A stretch of DNA of 64,000 nt, from contig GL405246.1 in the NCBI GenBank assembly GCA_000146855.1, positions 420,778 to 484,777 of the forward strand, in the 5' to 3' direction. Below are positions 47,332 to 55,337 of this stretch, piece by piece. Under the pieces are notes generated by a model that was not told where the DNA came from, ran no database searches, and was given only the letters and a program-made list of their open reading frames with translations. The position numbers and the translations under genes are program-made. Numbering within the stretch: the stretch's first letter is position 1; every line of letters begins with the position of its first letter. Origin of the DNA: [Eubacterium] yurii subsp. margaretiae ATCC 43715 (GTDB lineage: Bacteria; Bacillota; Clostridia; Peptostreptococcales; Filifactoraceae).

Positions 47332-47348
47332 AATTTATCCTACCTCCT

Positions 47349-48326
47349 TTAGGCTGCTCTTGACTTTATGATAGCTCTATTAGGTATGAAGAAGCCGAAG
47401 GCTCCGCCTACTATAAAGCCTACCACCTTTGCCAAGAAAGATAGAGGACCAAATGACACAAATATAGATTGTACAAATATGGAGAAGAAAACAGCACAAC
47501 AGATGAACACACCTGCCCTAAATATGATTTCAGTTCTTCTAAATGTCAGTAATTCTGAGCATTTTTCCATCTTTGTCATTTCAAACAATGTCATACCCAT
47601 GACTATAAATACTATGGAATATCCAAGAAGTTTTAAATAGCCTAAGTCAGATGCAAAAGCCTTTAAAAGTATGAAAAACGGGGTGTAATTGTATAAATAT
47701 TCATAGGATGCTGATGGAATACCATCTTCCAAGAATGTTTGTATCATCACTATAAGCCCTATAGGCATCAAGGTAAATACATATCCGCAAAATGCAGTAG
47801 CAAATATATTACCAAACAACAGGCTGATAACAACAAAATAAGTAAATACCACAATTTGCATAGCTATTGAATTGAGAAAATATATGATGAAAAAATCTAG
47901 GTTGAAAAATGGCTTTGTCATAGGCTCTGCAAGAATTATAAAAAGGCTGACAAGGTGTAAAACTATATTTGGCAGTACATTTACTATAAAACCTACAGCA
48001 ATCTTGTTAAAATAAATCTGTTTCCTTGAAAAAGGAAGCGAAACAAGTAGCTCTAAACTCTTGCTTGACTTTTCCAAAGCAAAGAGCATGATAGCGGTTA
48101 CAGTTGAAACTAAGATATTTATAGATAGTGTATTATATGAGCTGTAAAGAGACGCCACACCTTTAGCAAAATCTCGTGAACTATCTGATTGCAATAAAAG
48201 AACGGCTTGAGAATATGAAAAAGGGAGGGCAAATATCAATATAATAATATTTGTAATAAAAATCGGAGTTAGTATCTTCAGATCTTTTTTTATTAATGTT
48301 TTATTAAATAGTGACTTGTTTGACAT
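47349..48326 (-). CDS. ABC-2 type permease of the GntR-ABC operon
   Basis: 325 residues from ATG 48326 (MSNKSLFNKTLIKKDLKILTP); an ATG three codons earlier abuts the GGGAG ribosome site and is unlikely. About six to eight membrane segments, with charged cytoplasmic loops such as EKSSKSLELLVSLPFSRKQIYFNK, typical of YtrC/YtrD or ABC-2 export permeases. It overlaps the end of the ATPase gene by 23 bases and is followed closely by the broken membrane protein gene. Likely exports or relays a signal about cell-wall antibiotics, as for YtrA-controlled systems; that is inference. Confidence 0.82.
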   Translation of the reverse strand: MSNKSLFNKTLIKKDLKILTPIFITNIIILIFALPFSYSQAVLLLQSDSSRDFAKGVASLYSSYNTLSINILVSTVTAIMLFALEKSSKSLELLVSLPFSRKQIYFNKIAVGFIVNVLPNIVLHLVSLFIILAEPMTKPFFNLDFFIIYFLNSIAMQIVVFTYFVVISLLFGNIFATAFCGYVFTLMPIGLIVMIQTFLEDGIPSASYEYLYNYTPFFILLKAFASDLGYLKLLGYSIVFIVMGMTLFEMTKMEKCSELLTFRRTEIIFRAGVFICCAVFFSIFVQSIFVSFGPLSFLAKVVGFIVGGAFGFFIPNRAIIKSRAA

Positions 48327-49200
48327 AATTATCATCTCCCATCTTAAACAGAAATATCTCTTCCAAAGTCATGTCTATATGCTCTACAAAGAGTGGTTGA
48401 TATTTTTTAACATTGGATTCAAATATTTCATAGTCCATATTTACAATTATTTCATAAATTTTGCCATGTTTCTTTGAAATATGTGGCTTAAACTCTCTTT
48501 TGAACTCTTCACTCATTTCATCCTTAAAGGCAATCTGTATCTTTTTATAAGCTGTTTTGAGATTGTCCATATCTTGTTGTACCTTTATCTCGCCCTTGTC
48601 AATAAATCCTACAGTATCACAGATTTGCTCCAATTCCGACACGTTGTGAGTGGATATGAGTAAACTTGTACCACGAGATGAAACATCTTGAACTATGAGA
48701 TTGAGGACTTCCTTGCGTATGAATGGATCAAGACCTGATGTAGGCTCATCCATCAAGATTACCTCCGGCTTGCATGATAGGGCTATCAGAAGAAGAAGCT
48801 GAGTTTTCATACCCTTTGAAAGATGCTTAATCCTCTTTTTTTCATTGAAGGTAAAGACTTCTCTAAGAGTTTTGTACCTATCCTCATCCCAGTTTTTATA
48901 GATATTTTTGTAAAAATCCTTCATATCCTTTACGGTAAAATTATTGTAGAAAGTTATGTTATCAGGTACATAGGCAATATTTTGCCTTACATCGCTGTCA
49001 TTGTATACATCTTTGTCATGGAGTCTCACATGTCCTGTGTCTGGTGCATATATACCGCAGAGAGTTTTTATTAGTGTAGTCTTTCCTGCACCGTTGGCAC
49101 CTATAAGACCAAATATAGAGCCTTGTTTCAACTCTAAGTTTATATTTTTTATCACAGGATTTGATTCATAAGACTTGCTTACATCTTGTGCTTGTATCAT
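48304..49200 (-). CDS. ABC transporter ATP-binding protein of the GntR-ABC operon
   Basis: 298 residues with Walker A GANGAGKTT, Q-loop region VPDNITFYNNFTV, signature LSKGMKTQL, Walker B VILMDEPTSGLDP and switch ISTHNVSEL. The LSKGM signature and the C-terminal extension of about 85 residues are typical of YtrB/BcrA-like exporters. AGAGGTGATAAC precedes the ATG. It lies 15 bases after the 51-residue small gene and overlaps the permease gene. Confidence 0.9.
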   Translation of the reverse strand: MIQAQDVSKSYESNPVIKNINLELKQGSIFGLIGANGAGKTTLIKTLCGIYAPDTGHVRLHDKDVYNDSDVRQNIAYVPDNITFYNNFTVKDMKDFYKNIYKNWDEDRYKTLREVFTFNEKKRIKHLSKGMKTQLLLLIALSCKPEVILMDEPTSGLDPFIRKEVLNLIVQDVSSRGTSLLISTHNVSELEQICDTVGFIDKGEIKVQQDMDNLKTAYKKIQIAFKDEMSEEFKREFKPHISKKHGKIYEIIVNMDYEIFESNVKKYQPLFVEHIDMTLEEIFLFKMGDDNYVKQVTI

Positions 49201-49215
49201 GTTATCACCTCTTTA

Positions 49216-49371
49216 TTATAAGTTGAAAATGTCTATTTTTTTATTTATCTTCAAAATTAGGTTTTGAGAAGTGTCAAAACGGATATTTTTTAAAATTATT
49301 TTTTTTGCAATAGGGCTTCTCATCAAGGAAAACAGTACTAGGGGGATAATAACCAGATATTGGATTTTCAT
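49216..49371 (-). CDS. 51-residue single-span membrane protein between GntR and ABC ATPase genes
   Basis: MKIQYLVIIPLVLFSLMRSP starts at 49371, where its ATG overlaps the TGA of the GntR gene (ATGA), with AGGA six bases upstream, and the frame ends at 49216, 15 bases before the ATPase gene. One hydrophobic segment (about 4-17) is followed by a basic tail (AKKIILKNIRF ... KINKKIDIFNL). The start-stop overlap and tight spacing support a real, translationally coupled gene. I do not recognise the family; a small accessory subunit is plausible. Confidence 0.6.
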   Translation of the reverse strand: MKIQYLVIIPLVLFSLMRSPIAKKIILKNIRFDTSQNLILKINKKIDIFNL

Positions 49372-49760
49372 TGTTGTTCCTGTCCGTTAGAACTGTCTTC
49401 GTATGCTGATGTTATAAGTTTTAAAAATTCTTCCTTTGATATCCCTAAATACATGCTTTCTATGATAATTCTCTTGATTTCTTCTATTAAGTCTCCCATT
49501 TTCTCCTCCTTGTTGATGGCTTGGATATTAGGATTGACAAAACTTCCCTGACCTCTTTTTGTATAGATTATGTTTTGACGTTCCAACTCTTGATACGCTT
49601 TTTGTATCGTATTGGGGTTAATTGTGAGCTCTTGGGATAAGTCTCTAACTGATGGCAATTTTTCATCAGGGGAGAGTATTCCGCTCATAGTCATCTGTTT
49701 AAAGCTGTTTACAATCTGTTCGTATATGGGTACTCTGCTTCTGACATCAACTTGTATCAA
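49368..49760 (-). CDS. GntR family regulator (YtrA type)
   Basis: 130 residues starting at TTG 49760 (MIQVDVRSRVPIYEQIVNSF), with AAAGGAGGAATAATC directly upstream; the frame opens further up but that part overlaps the promoter. The winged helix (about 10-75) shows LPSVRDLSQELTINPNTIQKAYQELERQNIIYTKRGQGSFV, the classic GntR recognition region. The short C-terminal part without a ligand domain fits the YtrA subfamily, which controls adjacent ABC operons. First gene of the minus-strand operon and very probably self-regulated through the inverted repeat at 49788-49828. Confidence 0.92.
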   Translation of the reverse strand: MIQVDVRSRVPIYEQIVNSFKQMTMSGILSPDEKLPSVRDLSQELTINPNTIQKAYQELERQNIIYTKRGQGSFVNPNIQAINKEEKMGDLIEEIKRIIIESMYLGISKEEFLKLITSAYEDSSNGQEQQ

Positions 49761-49787
49761 GATTATTCCTCCTTTCGAAATTCTACT

Positions 49788-49836
49788 TGTATTAGGTGTC
49801 ATATTTATAATAGTACACCTAATACAAAAAGTCAAT
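49788..49836 (-). promoter_or_regulatory. Promoter and inverted-repeat operator of the GntR-ABC operon
   Basis: Minus strand TTGACT (49836-49831), 17 bases, TATTAT (49813-49808). A perfect 13-base inverted repeat, TTGTATTAGGTGT and ACACCTAATACAA, with 15 bases between (49788-49800 and 49816-49828), has one arm between -35 and -10 and the other downstream of -10. A bound dimer would block RNA polymerase. Confidence 0.8.
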
Positions 49837-50372
49837 ATATTTTATAAAAATTTTTAAATTTCTATATGTTTTTTTAAAACTGCCGATAAATATTTTAGTC
49901 TTGTAATTTTATTTTAACCTTTATTTTGCTAAACAATAGGTTTTTTATTAAATTAACATTACTAAAGATTACAAATTGTAATTTTTTCTTGCAAAAATTT
50001 TAAATTTATAGTAATATGTTTTTAGTAAATTTTGATTTTTTAAACTTCATATTGTTATTTGCAAAAAATACAGGGTATACAAAAGTTGATATTTTTCATT
50101 AACCAAGTTAAAACTTCGAATCTGTGCTAAAAAGCTGTTAAACAGTCATATAAATAGTTTACGACTGAATTGATATTATTAAATGGTATCATGGTATAAA
50201 ACTGTATGGGATTGTAAATTGTGCTTATTTTATAAAGCTTTGAAGAGTTTAAAATAAATTATATCAAAAAAGTATAGTTTTTTGTTTTAAAAGATTTTTA
50301 CATGGTATTAATGAAAAGCAAAGTTGGAAAATTTATTAAATTAAAATAAAAATTTAAAAGGAGAGTATTTTT
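49837..50372. other. AT-rich intergenic stretch with no gene found
   Basis: Very A/T-rich with several T and A runs. It must carry the rubredoxin promoter, but I cannot single out a convincing hexamer pair. No repeat copy or RNA motif recognised. Confidence 0.35.
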
Positions 50373-50534
50373 ATGCAAAAATATGTATGTGATGTATGTG
50401 GTTATGTTTATGATCCGGCTGTAGGTGATGAAGACAATGGTATAGCACCTGGAACAAGCTTTGAAGATTTGCCGGATTCTTGGGTATGTCCTATCTGTGG
50501 AGTTGAAAAAGACAGTTTTTCACCTGAGAACTAA
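50373..50534 (+). CDS. Rubredoxin
   Basis: 53 residues, [20 protein letters not shown] with the second iron motif [10 protein letters not shown] near the end. The four cysteines (C-x2-C twice) bind one iron. It is a small cytoplasmic electron carrier used in oxygen and peroxide defence or as partner of other oxidoreductases in anaerobes. AAAGGAGAG precedes the ATG. It is a single-gene unit with a terminator 12 bases after its stop. Confidence 0.96.
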   Translation: MQKYVCDVCGYVYDPAVGDEDNGIAPGTSFEDLPDSWVCPICGVEKDSFSPEN

Positions 50535-50545
50535 ATCAAAATTTA

Positions 50546-50573
50546 CCGCATCTTATTTAAGATGTGGTTTTTT
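50546..50573 (+). terminator. Terminator after rubredoxin
   Basis: CCGCATCTT (50546-50554) pairs with AAGATGTGG (50559-50567), one wobble, then TTTTTT. Confidence 0.85.
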
Positions 50574-50611
50574 ATTTTACGAGAATTACGCAATTTCTAA
50601 GAGGTGAATGT

Positions 50612-51682
50612 ATGAGGTTTTTGAAAAAAATAGTGATGTCAATGATTATAGCAATGATACCGCTTACTTTTGCAAGTGCCGACAAATCAATCTATATGAA
50701 CAATTACAAAATTAAGGATACCACTCCTGTGGCTATAAAAGATGAAAGGTCATATATATATGCCAAGGATTTATCTGTAGCTCTTGGAGGAGTATACAAT
50801 TATGATTCCAAGAAAAAAACTGCAACGATTACTACTGACAAGGATGAGTTTGGGTTTGAAAACGGGAGCAACCTTATAAGTGTAAACGGAGCAAAAAGAT
50901 CTACAGCTTTTCGACCTTATGTGGAAAAGGGTAAGATGATGGTACCACTTGCCATGTTGAAAGAAGTGATGAAAGTAAACTTATATTGGAACTATAAGAC
51001 AGAAAATCTATTTATAAATTCTGAGGAAAAAGTAGCAAAGGATAAGCCGAAGTATGAACTTAAAAAAACAACGGAAATTCTGAAGAAAACTATGGGGGAA
51101 GAGGCTAATAAGTATAAGTTTACCTATGCTCTTACAGAAGATGTGAAAAATGAGAAATTCATGGTTGATGGGACATACTATGTATTTCGTTCAAATGAAA
51201 AAGGTGTAGAATCAAATAAAGTCAATGGATTTTTCTATCTAAATATCTATACTAATGATATATATTTCTATCCTGTTGACGCTAGAGGTAAAAAGGATGT
51301 AATAAAGTATTCCGGTGGTAAAGAGGTAAGTGACTATGTGGTAAATGGTAAAAATGCCACTACTCAATTAATAGCTACTACTAAGATGATAAGTGATGTT
51401 AAGGCTTCAGATACGTCACTTGGAAGTTTTACCTATACGAGAAAGACATCAATAGACAAAAAGTACGAAAAGGAATTGCCTTCAGGCAACTACTACTATT
51501 ATCAAGCAAGCAAGTCAGTAAACGGAAAGCTTAAACCGCAGTTTGAGGTGGCACAAAACTCTAAAACTCTTGAAGTATATTTATTCTTAAAGAGCGGCAA
51601 GGGAGTAAGTATAATAAAGTTGCCGGACAAGACTATAGTAAAGACGATATCAAAGACTAATTTGACTAATAAAAAGTCATAA
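50612..51682 (+). CDS. Secreted stalk-domain (copper amine oxidase N-terminal-like) protein
   Basis: 356 residues from ATG 50612, preceded by AAGAGGTGA; the frame opens earlier at 50564 but overlaps the rubredoxin terminator. Signal peptide MRFLKKIVMSMIIAMIPLTFASA. Residues about 25-125 form the stalk domain: NNYKIKDTTPVAIKDERSYI, AKDLSVALGGVYNYDSKKKTATI and PYVEKGKMMVPLAMLKEVMK. The remainder (about 145-356) is not recognised. Such proteins are exported and wall-linked. Despite the name there is no amine oxidase catalytic domain. Confidence 0.82.
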   Translation: MRFLKKIVMSMIIAMIPLTFASADKSIYMNNYKIKDTTPVAIKDERSYIYAKDLSVALGGVYNYDSKKKTATITTDKDEFGFENGSNLISVNGAKRSTAFRPYVEKGKMMVPLAMLKEVMKVNLYWNYKTENLFINSEEKVAKDKPKYELKKTTEILKKTMGEEANKYKFTYALTEDVKNEKFMVDGTYYVFRSNEKGVESNKVNGFFYLNIYTNDIYFYPVDARGKKDVIKYSGGKEVSDYVVNGKNATTQLIATTKMISDVKASDTSLGSFTYTRKTSIDKKYEKELPSGNYYYYQASKSVNGKLKPQFEVAQNSKTLEVYLFLKSGKGVSIIKLPDKTIVKTISKTNLTNKKS

Positions 51683-51710
51683 TTCAATAGGATATTAAAA
51701 AAATAAAAGA

Positions 51711-51771
51711 GGAATTGAGACTTAACACACAGTATTTTGTTGATAAGTTCTTAATTCCTTTAATTTTTTTC
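51711..51771 (+). terminator. Terminator after the stalk-domain gene
   Basis: GGAATTGAG (from 51711) pairs with CTTAATTCC (to 51758) with further imperfect pairing inside, then TTTAATTTTTTT. Confidence 0.6.
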
Positions 51772-51898
51772 TTATAAATGTATTTACATTATATAAAAAG
51801 TATGTTAAAATCTCTAATGTATTTTAGTTTTTGCTATGTGTATAGTGACACCTACTTTACACTTGGCATTGACTGTATAAATTTTTTGGAGGTGTAAA

Positions 51899-52162
51899 AT
51901 GACAAAGGAATTGAAAACTGAAATTGTGCAAAAGTATGCTATAAAAGAAGGAGATACAGGTTCTCCTGAGGTACAAGTAGCATTGCTTACACAAAGAATT
52001 AATGAATTGAACGAACATCTTAAGTTCCACAAGAAGGACCATCACTCAAGAAGAGGTCTTTTGAAAATGGTAGGACACAGAAGATCTTTGCTTAGATATC
52101 TTAAGGATAAAAGTCTTGATAGATACAATACATTAATAAAGAGTCTTGGACTAAGAAAGTAA
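51899..52162 (+). CDS. rpsO: Ribosomal protein S15
   Basis: 87 residues, full length. Binds 16S rRNA in the platform of the small subunit. Typical motifs [64 protein letters not shown] precedes the ATG. Followed by its own terminator and then pnp, the common Firmicutes order. Confidence 0.98.
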   Translation: MTKELKTEIVQKYAIKEGDTGSPEVQVALLTQRINELNEHLKFHKKDHHSRRGLLKMVGHRRSLLRYLKDKSLDRYNTLIKSLGLRK

Positions 52163-52170
52163 CCTTTGGA

Positions 52171-52197
52171 AAGAGCGGGACTAACCTGCTCTTTTTT
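52171..52197 (+). terminator. Terminator after rpsO
   Basis: AAGAGCGGG (52171-52179) pairs with CCTGCTCTT (52185-52193), one wobble, merging into six T. It separates rpsO from pnp. Confidence 0.85.
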
Positions 52198-52550
52198 ACT
52201 ATGTCAAACTAATAGATTTGTTCGTATAATAAAGGTCTTTAAAATGTCATAGATATATTTAATTAGCATTGAGTTTTTTATTGTCGCATTGAAATATGCT
52301 TTATTATCATATTCTTATATGGTTTTTTAAATGGGTTTTGTGGTATAAGACTCATTTAAAAAGTCATATATGTTATGAAATAAGGCTAAAAATCAGCTGT
52401 TTTGCTGATGTATTATTAATATACTATGCTTTTGATGTCATAGATGATAAGGACGTAGACATAAAAGTAAGATGAAGATGAAAGTTATAAATTAGCGACT
52501 AAATAAGAAATCCAAAGCAAATATTTAAACAAATAAGAAATGGAGTTAAT
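52198..52550. other. rpsO-pnp intergenic leader
   Basis: No gene. It contains only a weak hairpin (CAGC-TGTTTT-GCTG near 52395-52408) and A/T-rich sequence; pnp transcripts are often self-controlled through leader structure, but I cannot show that here. Confidence 0.35.
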
Positions 52551-54623
52551 ATGAGCAACATATTTGAAATGCAATTAGGAGGCAGAACATTAACTGTCGA
52601 AACAGGCAAACTGGCTCAAATGGCAAACGGAGCTTGTACACTTAGATATGGCGATACTGTACTGCTTGTTACAGCTACAAATTCTGCAAAACCAAAGGAA
52701 GGAATAGACTTTTTCCCTCTAAGTGTTGATTTTGAAGAAAAGCTATACTCTGCCGGAAAAATACCCGGCAGTTTTATAAGAAGAGAGGGTAAGCCGTCTG
52801 AAAAGGCTATACTTACTTCAAGACTTATAGACAGACCTATAAGACCGCTCTTCCCTAAGGGATATAGAAATGACGTGCAAGTTGTGGCAACTGTACTATC
52901 TGTAGATATAGACCATAATCCTGATACTATAGCTATGATAGGCTCGTCAATTGCACTTAGCATATCTTCTATACCATTTAACGGACCTACAGGTTCTGTC
53001 TCTGTAGGACTTGTAGACGGTCAATTTATAATCAATCCGACTTTTGAACAAAGGGAAAAATCTGATATGTACCTTGTAGTGTCAGGTACTAAAGATGCGA
53101 TAATGATGGTGGAAGCCGGCTCAAATGAAGTGAGCGAAGAAGTAATGCTAAATGCCATACTTTTTGCACATGAAGAAATCAAAAAGATATGCGACTTTGT
53201 TCAAAGTATTGCAAATGAAATAGGTAAGGAAAAAGATGAGTACTACGTATTTAAACCGCTTGAAGAGGTAGAGGTAGCTGTAACTGAATTTGCAAGCCAA
53301 AAGATGAAGGATGCTATAAAGACTGTAGACAAACAGGAACGTCAAGATAATATGGAAAAGGTTAAAGACGAAACAATGGAGCATTTCGAAGAAATCTTCC
53401 CTGACAATATGAAGGACGTTGATGAAGTAATATACAGCATTACAAAAAGAGAAGTGCGTAATATGATAGTCAAAGATAAGGTAAGACCTGACAACAGAGC
53501 GCAAGAAGAGATAAGACCTATATGGTGTGAAGCCGGTGTATTGCCAAGAACACACGGTAGTGCCATATTTACAAGAGGACAGACTCAAGTATTGTCAGTT
53601 GCTACACTTGCAGGCTTGTCTGAGGCTCAAACTATAGACGGACTTGATGAAGAAGAGGAAAGAAGATATATGCACCACTATAACTTCCCTGCGTTTTCAG
53701 TAGGTGAGGCAAGAGCTTCAAGAGGACCGGGAAGAAGAGAGATAGGCCATGGTGCGCTTGCTCAAAGAGCGATAGAACCTTTACTTCCTTCAGAAGAGGA
53801 GTTTCCTTACACTATAAGAGTGGTATCAGAAGTAATGTCATCAAACGGCTCTACATCTCAAGCTTCTGTTTGCGGTAGTACACTTTGTCTTTTGGATGCA
53901 GGTGTGCCAATGAAGGACATGGTAGCAGGTATAGCCATGGGGCTTATCAAAGATGAGGAAGATGTTGTTATATTGTCAGACATCCAAGGTATGGAAGACT
54001 TCTTGGGAGACATGGACTTCAAGGTTGCAGGTACTGAAAAGGGAATTACAGCAATACAAATGGATATCAAGATTTCAGGGATAGACGAAGACATCTTGAA
54101 AAGAGCACTTGCTCAGGCAAGAGAGGGTAGACTTCACATACTTGGCGAGATGAGAAAGGTAATAGACAAGCCAAGAGAAAGCCTATCACCATACGCTCCT
54201 ATGATAATAAATATGATGATAAATCCTGATAAGATAAGAGAAGTAATAGGTACAGGCGGTAAGGTAATAAACAAGATAATAGATGAAACAGGTGTAAAAA
54301 TAGACATCGACAACGATGGAAAAGTATCTATACTTTCAAACGATCAAGAAATGTGCATGAAGGCAAAAGCTATAATCGAAGGTATTGTTGCAGAGCCTGA
54401 AGTAGGCAAGATTTACAGCGGAAAAATCACAAAGATAATGCAGTTTGGTGCATTTGTTGAGATATTACCGGGTAAGGAAGGGCTACTTCACATTTCTCAA
54501 ATGGATAAGCAAAGAGTCGCAAAGGTTGAAGACTTGTTTAAAGAAGGCGACAGCGTAGAAGTAAAATTAACTGAAATAGATTCACAAGGTAGGCTGAACC
54601 TTTCGAGAAAAGTTTTATTATAA
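52551..54623 (+). CDS. pnp: Polyribonucleotide nucleotidyltransferase
   Basis: 690 residues, normal length. It degrades RNA 3' to 5' using phosphate. Two RNase PH domains (first with [20 protein letters not shown]; second with [21 protein letters not shown] and [24 protein letters not shown]), then KH domain ([24 protein letters not shown]) and S1 domain ([24 protein letters not shown]). AAATGGAGTTAAT precedes the ATG. Lies between rpsO and ftsK as in many Firmicutes. Confidence 0.98.
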   Translation: MSNIFEMQLGGRTLTVETGKLAQMANGACTLRYGDTVLLVTATNSAKPKEGIDFFPLSVDFEEKLYSAGKIPGSFIRREGKPSEKAILTSRLIDRPIRPLFPKGYRNDVQVVATVLSVDIDHNPDTIAMIGSSIALSISSIPFNGPTGSVSVGLVDGQFIINPTFEQREKSDMYLVVSGTKDAIMMVEAGSNEVSEEVMLNAILFAHEEIKKICDFVQSIANEIGKEKDEYYVFKPLEEVEVAVTEFASQKMKDAIKTVDKQERQDNMEKVKDETMEHFEEIFPDNMKDVDEVIYSITKREVRNMIVKDKVRPDNRAQEEIRPIWCEAGVLPRTHGSAIFTRGQTQVLSVATLAGLSEAQTIDGLDEEEERRYMHHYNFPAFSVGEARASRGPGRREIGHGALAQRAIEPLLPSEEEFPYTIRVVSEVMSSNGSTSQASVCGSTLCLLDAGVPMKDMVAGIAMGLIKDEEDVVILSDIQGMEDFLGDMDFKVAGTEKGITAIQMDIKISGIDEDILKRALAQAREGRLHILGEMRKVIDKPRESLSPYAPMIINMMINPDKIREVIGTGGKVINKIIDETGVKIDIDNDGKVSILSNDQEMCMKAKAIIEGIVAEPEVGKIYSGKITKIMQFGAFVEILPGKEGLLHISQMDKQRVAKVEDLFKEGDSVEVKLTEIDSQGRLNLSRKVLL

Positions 54624-54695
54624 AAAAAGAATATTGTAAAATGTGGGCTTTTCTTTGAAATTGTAAGAAAAGCTCGCATTGTTTAAGGATATATT

Positions 54696-55337
54696 ATGGC
54701 GGGAAAATCTAGAAAAACTAAGAGTAAGGCGAAAAAAAAGAAGAATACTGCAAATCTTGGTGATACTACAATATCTCTACTGCTTACAACGGTAGGTATT
54801 GTATTTACAATCATGCTCTTATTACCTGATGTGGGGATAATAGGCAATGGGCTGAAATATTTCGTGTTGATGCTTTTTTCCGCTTTTTCATTTTTTATAT
54901 TCATCTCCTGCATATTTATAGGAATATACAACCTAACATCAGAGAACAAATTTTCCTATGCGAATATCAATGTCTTTGATTCGGTAATATTTTTTCTGAT
55001 GTGTATATTCATCTATGTATTTTTTAATATACAAGTTATGGCGGAAAATGTGAATATCTCCTTTGATGCTGTCAACAACATAGTGTCACTTGCTATGAAC
55101 ATGCAGGGTACAGGGATGGTGCCATATCTAGTGGCATACATCTTTTATAAGATGATAGGTACTGCCGGAATAGTGCTGTTTATCACGATTTCATTTTTAT
55201 ATCTATTGCTTAAGTATAAGAGGGCTATGGTAGCAACAGCTATTGGCTATGCTATAGGTTTTATGCAGGGTACGAGAGAAACTATGGCTGTCAAAAAACA
55301 AGTGAAGAGAGAAAAGCAAAAAAAATGTGAAATCTAA
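54696..55337 (+). CDS. ftsK: FtsK/SpoIIIE N-terminal membrane domain (separated by frameshift)
   Basis: 213 residues: a very basic start (MAGKSRKTKSKAKKKKN) then four membrane segments, the usual FtsK/SpoIIIE N-terminal anchor. In most Firmicutes this is one chain with the motor. Here it ends KQVKREKQKKCEI after an A8 run at 55318-55325. Removing one A gives KQKNVKSKRGAILDE and reads straight into the motor gene. The break may be real, an error, or bridged by slippage on the A8 tract. Confidence 0.75.
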   Translation: MAGKSRKTKSKAKKKKNTANLGDTTISLLLTTVGIVFTIMLLLPDVGIIGNGLKYFVLMLFSAFSFFIFISCIFIGIYNLTSENKFSYANINVFDSVIFFLMCIFIYVFFNIQVMAENVNISFDAVNNIVSLAMNMQGTGMVPYLVAYIFYKMIGTAGIVLFITISFLYLLLKYKRAMVATAIGYAIGFMQGTRETMAVKKQVKREKQKKCEI

